A stretch of DNA of 64,000 nucleotides from an uncultured Lachnospiraceae bacterium (lineage in GTDB: Bacteria > Bacillota > Clostridia > Lachnospirales > Lachnospiraceae). The notes below the pieces were generated by a model, which searched no databases, was not told the origin of the DNA, and was given only the letters and a program-made list of their open reading frames with translations. The stretch is from assembly GCA_947382625.1 (NCBI GenBank), contig CANDAG010000010.1, forward strand, positions 47,320 through 111,319, given 5' to 3'. A program made the translations under genes and the position numbers. Positions 1 to 7,156 of this stretch are shown here, one piece after another (within the stretch, counting starts at the first letter, position 1; every line of letters starts with the position of its first letter).

Positions 1-1608
1 GAGGTTTTGCTGGAGGCCTTTGAGGCCTATGGGGTGAAGGAGGCAATCTCTCTCTGCAAGGGGATGTTTGCCATTGCTTTATATGATAAGAAGGAGCAGT
101 GCCTCTACCTCCTCCGGGACAGGATCGGGGAAAAGCCCCTGTATTACGGGCAGGTGGGAGGGAGCTTCGTCTTTGCCTCGGATGTGGGAGCCATAGCGGC
201 ACTGGAGGGATTTCATAATCCCATTAACAGAGAGGTGCTGGGCCTTTACTTTATCCATGGCTATCTTCCGGCGCCTTATTCTGTCTATGAGGATATTTAC
301 AAGCTGGAGCCGGGTACTATATTGAAGGTAACGCTGCCTTTCCATAGTCTTAAGGAGGTCCGGCAGGAAACCTACTGGTCCGTGAAGGAGGCGGCCAGAA
401 AGGGACAGGAGGATCCCTTTACCGGCAGCAGTAAGGAGGCTGCGGATGAGCTGGAGCGATTGCTTAAGGAAGCGATTTCCGAGCAGATGATGGCGGATGT
501 TCCGGTGGGAGCCTTTTTATCTGCAGGCATCGATTCCAGTACCGTGGTAGCCCTGATGCAGTCCTTACACAAGGGGAAGGTAAAGAGCTTTACCATCGGC
601 ATGGAGGAAAAGGATTACAATGAGGCAGTATATGCAGGAGAGATCGCCAGGCATCTGGGTACGGAGCACACGGAGCTTTATATCACGGAGGAGGACGCCA
701 AAGGGGTGATCCCTAAGCTGGCAGGCATGTTCGGGGAGCCCTTCGCGGATTCCTCCCAGATCCCTACCTACCTTGTGAGCAAAATGACAAGAGAGCATGT
801 GACGGTATCCTTAAGCGGGGACGGAGGGGATGAGCTTTTCTGTGGCTACACCTCTTACCCTTCGGTGGAACGGATCTGGAGTAAGATCAGGGGGATACCC
901 TATTTCCTGCGCAAGCCCTGCAGTGAGCTGGTGATCCACAGCCCCCTTGCCGCAAAGCCTATTTACCGGATCAAGGGAAAGCTGTTAGGAGCCAGAGGCC
1001 CTTCTGATCTGTATATTTCTTCCTATGAGACAGACCCTATGACGAAGCAGATTTCCCTTAAGGAGGGAACCTGCAGCTATAAATACAGCGAATATGATCC
1101 CGGGTACCTGAAGGAAACCAACCATAACATTATGCTGATGGATATGCTGATGTATCATCCCGATGATATTCTGGTGAAGGTGGACAGGGCGGCCATGGCG
1201 GTTTCTCTGGAAACCAGGGTGCCGATGCTGGATAAGGATGTGGTGGAGTTTGCCTGGAGACTGCCCATCCAGTACAAGAGGGAGTGGGAGAACGGAAGGA
1301 TCGACCACACCGGATTTTATGGAAAGAAGGTGCTTCGGGATGTGCTTTACCGTTATGTGCCAAGGGAGATGATGGAGCGTCCCAAAAAGGGCTTCAGCAT
1401 CCCCATTGACAAATGGCTGCGCCAGTCGGAGCTGCGGCAGTGGGCGGAGAGCCTTCTGGATAAAAAGATGTTAGAAAGCCAGGGACTCTTAAATCCGGAG
1501 GTGGTCTGGCGGATCTGGAATGATTTCATCGAAAAGGGAGAGTGGCGGATCCAGATCTGGTATATCCTCATGTTCCAGGAGTGGCTGATGCATGAGGCGG
1601 TGGTTTAG
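1..1608 (+). CDS. asnB: Asparagine synthase (glutamine-hydrolysing), 5' end cut by window
   Basis: Makes asparagine from aspartate, ATP and glutamine in the cytoplasm. The reading frame is open from base 1 (E-V-L-L-E-A-F), so the N-terminal catalytic Cys and about 70 residues lie outside the window. Seen: the rest of the glutaminase domain (LRDRIGEKPLYY, FASDVGA), then the synthetase domain with its ATP-pyrophosphatase loop GAFLSAGIDSS near visible residue 170 (the family usually has SGGxDSS, so A replaces G) and SLSGDGGDELF near 275. The TTG at base 7 is not a real start. Similar enzymes in surface-glycan loci sometimes amidate sugar acids, so a role in glycan modification rather than amino acid supply cannot be excluded. 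It is followed by a strong hairpin and then by convergent minus-strand genes. Confidence 0.93.
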   Translation, partial: EVLLEAFEAYGVKEAISLCKGMFAIALYDKKEQCLYLLRDRIGEKPLYYGQVGGSFVFASDVGAIAALEGFHNPINREVLGLYFIHGYLPAPYSVYEDIYKLEPGTILKVTLPFHSLKEVRQETYWSVKEAARKGQEDPFTGSSKEAADELERLLKEAISEQMMADVPVGAFLSAGIDSSTVVALMQSLHKGKVKSFTIGMEEKDYNEAVYAGEIARHLGTEHTELYITEEDAKGVIPKLAGMFGEPFADSSQIPTYLVSKMTREHVTVSLSGDGGDELFCGYTSYPSVERIWSKIRGIPYFLRKPCSELVIHSPLAAKPIYRIKGKLLGARGPSDLYISSYETDPMTKQISLKEGTCSYKYSEYDPGYLKETNHNIMLMDMLMYHPDDILVKVDRAAMAVSLETRVPMLDKDVVEFAWRLPIQYKREWENGRIDHTGFYGKKVLRDVLYRYVPREMMERPKKGFSIPIDKWLRQSELRQWAESLLDKKMLESQGLLNPEVVWRIWNDFIEKGEWRIQIWYILMFQEWLMHEAVV

Positions 1609-1636
1609 AGATTGGATAGAAAGATTGCATTTTACG

Positions 1637-1664
1637 GGCCATGGTTCTGAAAAGAGCCATGGCC
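1637..1664 (+). terminator. Terminator-like hairpin after asnB
   Basis: A 12-bp stem (GGCCATGGTTCT with AGAGCCATGGCC, one G-U pair) closes a GAAA tetraloop 29 bases after the asnB stop. The bases after it (TGTCGTTTAG) are only weakly T-rich, so it is a probable but not ideal intrinsic terminator. Confidence 0.7.
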
Positions 1665-1708
1665 TGTCGTTTAGCATAAGAATGTCACGAAGCGAGATGT
1701 TTGTTGTT

Positions 1709-1747
1709 AACATAAGGATGGCTGGCAAAGCCTGACATCCGTTGTTT
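1709..1747. repeat. 39-bp imperfect palindromic repeat, copy A (variant copy abuts at 1673-1708)
   Basis: Begins AACATAAGGATGGCTGGC, has an AAA centre and ends CATCCGTTGTTT; the two arms pair imperfectly. It matches 3268-3306 at 38 of 39 positions. A more diverged relative (AGCATAAGAATGTC...GTTGTT) lies directly upstream at 1673-1708. The right end overlaps the stop codon of the minus-strand SGNH-like gene, so the last codons of that gene sit at the edge of the repeat. Confidence 0.8.
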
Positions 1748-2807
1748 ATTGATAGATACTCTCATAATCGTAGTTAGAATAGAATTCCCGTTCCTCGGCC
1801 AGTCTTTCAAGATAGTTTTCTCTGGTGACCAGACCTGTGCCCTCTGCCATCCAGTGCAGCATCCGGGAGTTGACCTCTGCGGAATAGTGCCCGCTGTCGC
1901 AGTAATAGTCGGGATTACAGATTAGGTCATACTGGTCAAAAAAGTTAAACAGCCTGATATTGGGACATTCCAGCAGTAATTCCGTAGCAGTCTGCTCCGC
2001 CTGGGTCTGCCTGAGCAGAGTCCCCTTCAGATACAGGGAATCCCAGTAGCAGATGCTGTAGGGCGGATAAAAAATATAAAAGGTGGTATCGGGGTATTTG
2101 TCCGCGATTTCCTTTACATTTAAGGTAATGGTCTTTACTACGGTGTGATACTCTGCTTCTCCGAAGTCTGTGGGCGTATCCATGTTTACATGCTCCCTGT
2201 CGTAGGAGGCAAGGATCTGATCCAGGCCGGTGGGAAGCTGCCAGGAGGAATATTCGTCCATGGTGGTAGGAGGCGTACCTGTCAGAGTCATGGCAAGGTT
2301 ATTCAGCACCCCGTGATAAAAAATTGACTTGTTAAACAGATAGGAGACATCATTGAAGGGATTGTCATCATAAAGATACTCCGGATAATCCTCATACTGT
2401 ACCCAGTCGTAATCCCGGAGCAGGCCGTTATAATCCACAGCCCACACCACCTGTTTGATGTTCGGATTTCTGGAAAGAGCCCGGTCCAGATTCGTTGCCA
2501 GCTCCTGGTAGCCGGCGCCGGAAAAGGTTTCCTTCACAGAATTTGTTCCGAATAAGGCGTCCATTTCGCTGGGCTTAAAGTTCTGGGCCATGGAGGTTCC
2601 TGTAATAAGGGCGTCAAAATCGAAATTTCTGGAGATGCCGTCATTAATATACCGTTCCTCATACAGCCGGTAGGAAAAAACAGAAAGGGGCTTATGGTAG
2701 TGGAAATAAGGGTCCACCAGGACCACCATCCCGGCGGCCATGGCCAGCAAAAAGAATAAGAGGGTCACAGACTTTATTAACCATTTTTTGGCTTCTTTTT
2801 GATTCAT
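1746..2807 (-). CDS. Membrane-anchored SGNH/DltD-AlgX-like protein paired with MBOAT
   Basis: 353 residues. One N-terminal membrane segment (about 12-34) is followed by an extracytoplasmic domain. The sequence ALITGTSMAQNF resembles block I of SGNH hydrolases (GxS), and DSGHYSAEV near the C-terminus supplies a D-x-x-H pair, so an SGNH-like acyl-transfer or esterase role is inferred. Proteins of this kind (DltD, AlgJ/X and relatives) work with MBOAT proteins to O-acylate extracellular polymers, and an MBOAT gene lies 47 bases upstream on the same strand. I chose the ATG at 2807: GGGAGA sits about 7 bases before it, inside the six codons that would be added by the ATG at 2825. The natural substrate is unknown. 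Confidence 0.75.
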   Translation of the reverse strand: MNQKEAKKWLIKSVTLLFFLLAMAAGMVVLVDPYFHYHKPLSVFSYRLYEERYINDGISRNFDFDALITGTSMAQNFKPSEMDALFGTNSVKETFSGAGYQELATNLDRALSRNPNIKQVVWAVDYNGLLRDYDWVQYEDYPEYLYDDNPFNDVSYLFNKSIFYHGVLNNLAMTLTGTPPTTMDEYSSWQLPTGLDQILASYDREHVNMDTPTDFGEAEYHTVVKTITLNVKEIADKYPDTTFYIFYPPYSICYWDSLYLKGTLLRQTQAEQTATELLLECPNIRLFNFFDQYDLICNPDYYCDSGHYSAEVNSRMLHWMAEGTGLVTRENYLERLAEEREFYSNYDYESIYQ

Positions 2808-2854
2808 AGTAATAGATTCTCCCAATTTCAGTCAGTGATCAAATGAAATTAAAA

Positions 2855-4363
2855 TCAAAAATTCGTATACAGGAATGCGCTTATTTCGGATAGAGAGAGA
2901 ATACTCCAGAACAGAAGAACCACTACGGTCAGCATCTTCCGGACAGACAAGACCATACTCTCTGTTTTTTCCTGGGTATTTTTCATGGTAAAGCAGCCGA
3001 TCAGAGCGGCGGCGGTAAAGACGGTCAGCGGAAGCCAGGGATGAGAGGTGATGACGCCTCCAAGGCCTGCCCGGTACAAAAAGCTGATCTCAACGATCTC
3101 ATGAAACTGATCTGTGATGGGGGCATAAATCCCTCCCGGACCGCCGTGAAATAATTGCATCCAGAGCATTCCGGCATCCTTTATGGAATCGGCACGGAAC
3201 AGGCTCCATGCCGCCGTGACCAGCAAAAAAGTAAAACCGATCCTGAGAAAGCCGGGGATTTTTATGGAACATAAGGATGGCTGGCAAAGCCTGTCATCCG
3301 TTGTTTTTTGATGGAACGCAGAGCCTGCCGCCCTTTCTATTACCTTGACAATCCCATGGAGCAATCCCCACAGGACGAAGGTCCAGTTGGCACCGTGCCA
3401 TAATCCGCTTACCAGAAACACGATCAGAATATTCCGGTAGGTTTTAAGCCTCCCGCACCGGCTGCCGCCTAAGGGAATATACACATATCTGGTGAAAAAA
3501 CGGGTCAGGGTCATATGCCATCTTTCCCAGAATTCGGAAACCGACCGGGACTTGTAGGGAGAATTAAAGTTTATGGGGAGCTTTAGGTTAAACATATACC
3601 CCAGGCCGTAAGCCATATCGCAGTAACCGCTGAAGTCAAAGTAGATCTGGAGGGAATAACAGATCATCACAAGTCCGGCGCTGGGGCTGTTCAGCGCCGG
3701 GATATTGCCATAGCCGATATTTACTACCTTGGCAAGAGAATCTGCAATCAGAACCTTTTTGGCAAGACCCAGTGCAAAGGCATAAAGCCCTCTGCACATA
3801 TTTTCGTAATTGATCCTCCGGCCGGCCCTGTCCCTTAACTGAGGGATCAGCTCACTGTGGTAAGCGATGGGTCCCTGGGACAGCTTGGGAAAAAAAGAGA
3901 CATAGACCCCGTATTCCAGAAGGCTGTAATCTCCCCATTGCCCCTTATAGGAATCCACAAGGCAGGAGATCTGCTGAAAGGTATAAAAGCTGATCCCGAG
4001 AGGCAGTATGAGCTTTAGCAGCGGGAGGCCTGCTTTGAAAACCAGATTGATATTGTCCGTAAAAAAATTATAGTATTTCAGAAAAAGCAAAGTGCCGGCA
4101 TTTAAGACAATCCCCAGGCAAAGCAGAAGCTTTTTGTGCCGGAGAGCCTCCTTTTGCAAAAAGATGGCAATACCGTAATTGATCACAATGCTGGCCATCA
4201 GTATCGCCGGGTAATAAATATTCGCATAGCCGGTAAACAGCAGTGACATCAGGAGCAAAAAAGCCAGGGCGGCCCGGTATTTCTGGAAATGGTTCAGGCC
4301 GAAGTACCCCAGAAGGGTCAGGGGGAGAAACAAAAATATAAAAATATAGGAATTAAACAGCAT
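2855..4363 (-). CDS. MBOAT family membrane O-acyltransferase (AlgI/DltB-like)
   Basis: 502 residues, polytopic. Brings an acyl (often acetyl) group across the membrane for O-acylation of a surface polymer. Seen: the AlgI/DltB-type block SEFWERWHMTLTRFF near residue 270, SGLWHGANWTFVLWGLLHG near 325 containing the conserved histidine, and WSLFRADS near 390. Length is normal for the family. GAAAGGA precedes the ATG. It is first in a two-gene minus-strand unit with the SGNH-like gene. Odd feature: a 39-bp dispersed repeat (3268-3306) is read in frame as KTTDDRLCQPSLC in the loop between two membrane segments. Glycan-chain O-acylation is inferred from context. Confidence 0.88.
   Translation of the reverse strand: MLFNSYIFIFLFLPLTLLGYFGLNHFQKYRAALAFLLLMSLLFTGYANIYYPAILMASIVINYGIAIFLQKEALRHKKLLLCLGIVLNAGTLLFLKYYNFFTDNINLVFKAGLPLLKLILPLGISFYTFQQISCLVDSYKGQWGDYSLLEYGVYVSFFPKLSQGPIAYHSELIPQLRDRAGRRINYENMCRGLYAFALGLAKKVLIADSLAKVVNIGYGNIPALNSPSAGLVMICYSLQIYFDFSGYCDMAYGLGYMFNLKLPINFNSPYKSRSVSEFWERWHMTLTRFFTRYVYIPLGGSRCGRLKTYRNILIVFLVSGLWHGANWTFVLWGLLHGIVKVIERAAGSAFHQKTTDDRLCQPSLCSIKIPGFLRIGFTFLLVTAAWSLFRADSIKDAGMLWMQLFHGGPGGIYAPITDQFHEIVEISFLYRAGLGGVITSHPWLPLTVFTAAALIGCFTMKNTQEKTESMVLSVRKMLTVVVLLFWSILSLSEISAFLYTNF
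3268..3306. repeat. 39-bp imperfect palindromic repeat, copy B, inside the MBOAT gene
   Basis: Differs from copy A (1709-1747) at one base (GTCATCC in place of GACATCC). Its 39 bases are exactly 13 codons in the MBOAT frame, giving a hydrophilic insert in a loop and leaving the frame intact. Confidence 0.85.
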
Positions 4364-4401
4364 GGGGGTGTCCTTTCAATTTAAATGAATCGGCGTACTT
4401 C

Positions 4402-4492
4402 ATTATACCATGTCGCAAGGAGGGATCCACCGTAGGTGGGAGGATTCCTTACGACCTGTGCGCACATCAGTGCGCTTCTTATTATACCATGT
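4402..4492. repeat. 67-bp double-hairpin segment between 12-bp direct repeats
   Basis: ATTATACCATGT occurs at 4402-4413 and again at 4481-4492. Between them lie 67 bases with two hairpins: one bounded by GTCGCAAGGA and TCCTTACGAC with a CCACC-GTA-GGTGG tip, and one GCGCAC-ATCA-GTGCGC. On the minus strand each direct repeat reads as an extended -10 (TGGTATAAT). This looks like a small insertion with a target duplication, or a tandem-promoter arrangement. Together with the flanking promoters it accounts for most of the 351-base gap between the MBOAT and VTC genes. Confidence 0.6.
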
Positions 4493-4509
4493 AATGGCAG
4501 AAATGTATA
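4481..4509 (-). promoter_or_regulatory. Promoter for the MBOAT/SGNH unit
   Basis: On the minus strand, -35 TATACA (4504-4509), a 17-base spacer, and -10 TATAAT (4481-4486) with the extended element TGG. A second identical extended -10 at 4402-4407 lacks a good -35. Both point towards the MBOAT start at 4363. Confidence 0.6.
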
Positions 4510-4602
4510 TTTTCAGAATGCTTTATATACTTATGGGTTTGTCCTGATTTAGGATAAAACTGTAGGGTATATAAATTTATTCCGGTTTTTCCACATCATT
4601 TG

Positions 4603-4631
4603 TTGAAATTTCTGTTATGTAGCGGTAAAAT
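4603..4631 (+). promoter_or_regulatory. Promoter for the first VTC/DUF4956 module
   Basis: -35 TTGAAA (4603-4608), a 17-base spacer, and -10 TAAAAT (4626-4631), about 80 bases before the VTC gene. A second TATAAT at 4689-4694 has no good -35 and lies very close to the start codon. Confidence 0.65.
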
Positions 4632-4714
4632 ACAAAGATGAATGAAATTTAGATATTTTATCATAAACTGTTATTAAATCTTATTTTGTATAATCAACAA
4701 GGGAATTTAAAGTA

Positions 4715-5419
4715 ATGAATACAGCTTTTTCTCAGGTAACACGTAATGAAAAGAAATATGAAATTCATTTGTTAGATGCTGCAAGTATGCAAAGAGAACT
4801 GGATCTTTTACTCCGGCGTGATTTCTTTTCAAGAAATGGCAGTTATATGGTGAGAAGCCTATATTTTGATTCTCTCAATGATATTGATTTCAGAGAGAAA
4901 AATTCGGGTTACGAAAAGAGAAAAAAAGTGCGTATACGTATATATGATCCGTTAGCATTGGAAGGTAAACTTGAATTAAAGCAAAAGTGGGGAGATTATT
5001 CCAATAAAAAAAGCCTTTCTATTACTCGAGATGAAATCGGACGTGCCATGGCAGGTGATTACTCTTTTTTGCTTGATCATAATACGCAAGTTTCTCTGGA
5101 GTTATATTCACTTTTGACCTTGGGCTGTTATCGCCCGAAAACGATTATTGAATACCAGCGCTTTGCTTTTTGGTATCCTGAAAATAATACGCGTATTACT
5201 TTTGACTCTGATATCAGATGCTCAGAAATAAACTTAAATATATTTCAGGATAACTTGCCCTGGGTTCCTTTAACTAATGAAAATCTTATATTGGAGATAA
5301 AGTACGATAAGGTATTGATCAGAACTGTCAGTGATGTTCTGAAAAAGTATAAATTAAATCAGGTTTCTGTTAGCAAGTATATGGTTGGGAGACCGATTTA
5401 TGCGCATTCTATTATGTAG
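4715..5419 (+). CDS. VTC-domain (polyphosphate polymerase-like) protein, copy 1
   Basis: 234 residues, soluble. The VTC/TTM fold makes polyphosphate from nucleoside triphosphates in yeast Vtc4. Family elements seen in order: N-E-K-K-Y-E near residue 12, VRSLYFDS near 47, KKVRIRIYD near 70, LELKQK near 83, ITFDSDIR near 165 and LEIKYDK near 190, the alternating charged strands expected of the tunnel. Start chosen by AAGGGAA eight bases upstream. The DUF4956 gene follows after 17 bases and CotH-like genes after that, an arrangement repeated at 29.4-32.5 kb. Polyphosphate synthesis itself is inferred from the family; the bacterial members beside CotH genes may handle another phosphate polymer. 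Confidence 0.85.
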   Translation: MNTAFSQVTRNEKKYEIHLLDAASMQRELDLLLRRDFFSRNGSYMVRSLYFDSLNDIDFREKNSGYEKRKKVRIRIYDPLALEGKLELKQKWGDYSNKKSLSITRDEIGRAMAGDYSFLLDHNTQVSLELYSLLTLGCYRPKTIIEYQRFAFWYPENNTRITFDSDIRCSEINLNIFQDNLPWVPLTNENLILEIKYDKVLIRTVSDVLKKYKLNQVSVSKYMVGRPIYAHSIM

Positions 5420-5436
5420 ATGGAGGAAATATAGTT

Positions 5437-6113
5437 ATGGGTAAAACAAAAATTCTGGAATGGTTCAGTAATAATAATGCTTCCATGACATCAGAAAAAA
5501 TATTGTTATATTTATTTGCCGGAATGTTGGTTGCCGGCGTGATTTATATTACATACCGTATCACCTATACAGGAGTAAGCTACAATAACAAATTTGCCAT
5601 TACCAATTTTGTGATTTTATTGATAGCATCAGTGCTCATGATGATGATCAGCAGTAATATAGCAATATCGCTGGGAATGGTGGGCGCACTGTCAATTGTC
5701 AGATATAGAACTGCTATTAAGGATCCTAATGACACATTATTTCTATTTTGGTCAATAATTGAAGGATTATGTGTCGGTGCACAGATGTTATTACTGGCAG
5801 CAATTTCAACTCTTTTTATTGCTGTCGTAATTATTGTGTTTTCCTATCTGGGAGCTTTTCGTCAAAAGTATTTATTGATTATTCGGGGGGGGGGGCAGAA
5901 AGTGTCAGTGTTGAACAAGTACGCTTGTTGATAAATCAGACCTACCCTAAAAACCGTATTCGCACATCTGATTATTCTGAAGCCGGATTTGAGATGATTG
6001 TAGAAATTACCAGTAAAACGCCTGTTGATGAGGAATTTGTTAAAGGTATCCGTGGCATGGATGGTATTAGAACTGTAAATTGGTTATTACAGACGGGAGA
6101 ATATATTGGATAA
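5437..6113 (+). pseudogene. DUF4956 membrane protein, copy 1, frameshifted at a G11 tract
   Basis: Frame one (5437-5931) encodes the N-terminal part: about four membrane segments, then the conserved SLGMVGALSIVRYRTAIKDP near residue 76. At the run of eleven G (5885-5895) the product changes to an unrelated tail and stops at 5931. The true C-terminal part (AESVSVEQVRLLINQTYP onward to 6113) lies in another frame. Nine G would join the frames into 675 bases, exactly the length of the intact paralogue at 30097-30771; twelve G would also join them. GGAGG precedes the ATG. The function of DUF4956 is unknown; it is a usual partner of VTC proteins. This may be a switched-off phase-variable gene, a decayed gene or a homopolymer read error. 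Confidence 0.85.
5885..5895 (+). repeat. G11 homopolymer at the DUF4956 frameshift
   Basis: Eleven consecutive G bases lie in the coding strand exactly where the reading frame breaks. Such tracts change length by slipped-strand pairing in known contingency genes. Confidence 0.9.
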
Positions 6114-7156
6114 TGAAACGGCATGTAAAACTCTTTTTCCTTTTTTCTTTTACTATAGCCTTATGCATCATTTTTATTTTTTCCAGGAGCCAACAACATA
6201 ACAGCATATTCGGGTGCCCGGTAATAACAGAAAAGGAAGCGGCGTCCATGCTGGATGGAAAAAGTCTTATAGATGCCACGTCTGATCTGCTCTGTTTTCA
6301 GGAGCAGCTAATACCATATAGAAGTGATTTAAATACGTTTTTGATTCCTGTAACAGCTTTGGGAACTGTTGCAGGAAATATTAGTTATATAGGTGAGGGA
6401 ACAATATACTTCATTTTAGAGGGAAATTGGGAATCAGAAAGAGTGTATAATGGGGAAATCCCCCTTTCTGTTTACATTATTGATCATGCATCTTATATCA
6501 AGACTTCTGTTACACTTACAACATCCACAATATTAGACTTTCAGACAAGTGAGTTCGAAAATAGTAATGCTTATGGTGAAATGAAGCTTTACACGCCAGT
6601 TGATCAGGAAATTAATATGTATTCTTATAAGCATAGTGAAGCAAAGCTTTCGTATGAGGAAGTGGAGGGAATGTGTTCCCCGCAGGAACGGAACTATCGT
6701 TTGAAGTTATTTAAAAATGGCGTCAAGAATAAAATGAATCTGGCAGGCCTCCAAAAAGATGATGATTGGGAATTAGATCCCCTTATGGGTTATAGTCCTC
6801 AAATATTGCAGTTCTATGAAGAATGGAATAATTTTTGTATAGATAGAAATGAGGAACGTTTTATAGTACGGTATCAAGTAGTTGAGTTGTATATAGACGG
6901 TCGATTTATGGGAGATTATTTGCTGAGAGTACCCCTCGACAATAAACAGCAAAATCTCCAGGGAGCATGGATTACAGAAGCAAATAATAGATCGGCAATA
7001 TACAGTGCTCAGATTCAGGAAATGTATAATAAAGCCTTCCCAGATTCTGCTCTGCGTATGGAATATTATTTTTGGCAGGAAGAAAATGATGGCGCTCTCT
7101 ATGCAATTCCCAGAAGATTTTCCAGGATTGTTGAATCAGGGGGCGATGGTACATAA
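6113..7156 (+). CDS. Membrane-anchored degenerate CotH-like protein
   Basis: 347 residues. One N-terminal membrane segment (about 5-22) then an extracytoplasmic domain. The stretch NYRLKLFKNG near 200, KDDDWELDP near 222 and VVELYIDGRFMGDYLL near 260 follow the order of CotH kinase blocks (SYRLKF, KDWVLL, ELFxNGEYLGxYLL), but the RGRGNS, MRN and DFD motifs are missing, so kinase activity is doubtful. The ATG at 6113 overlaps the stop of the DUF4956 gene (TAATG), with GGGAGAA just upstream; the longer reading frame from 6080 is not needed. It ends at 7156, one base before the end of the convergent CotH gene, leaving no room for a terminator. It could be a scaffold or substrate-side partner of the CotH protein. 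Confidence 0.6.
   Translation: MKRHVKLFFLFSFTIALCIIFIFSRSQQHNSIFGCPVITEKEAASMLDGKSLIDATSDLLCFQEQLIPYRSDLNTFLIPVTALGTVAGNISYIGEGTIYFILEGNWESERVYNGEIPLSVYIIDHASYIKTSVTLTTSTILDFQTSEFENSNAYGEMKLYTPVDQEINMYSYKHSEAKLSYEEVEGMCSPQERNYRLKLFKNGVKNKMNLAGLQKDDDWELDPLMGYSPQILQFYEEWNNFCIDRNEERFIVRYQVVELYIDGRFMGDYLLRVPLDNKQQNLQGAWITEANNRSAIYSAQIQEMYNKAFPDSALRMEYYFWQEENDGALYAIPRRFSRIVESGGDGT

Noticed and set aside
1489-1728. Minus-strand reading frame of 79 codons antisense to asnB
   Set aside because: Lies over the asnB 3' end, the terminator hairpin and repeat DNA, with no family resemblance; its start comes from the palindromic repeat.
4689-4694. TATAAT as the main promoter of the VTC gene
   Set aside because: No acceptable -35 and only 20 bases from the start codon; the site at 4603-4631 is better.
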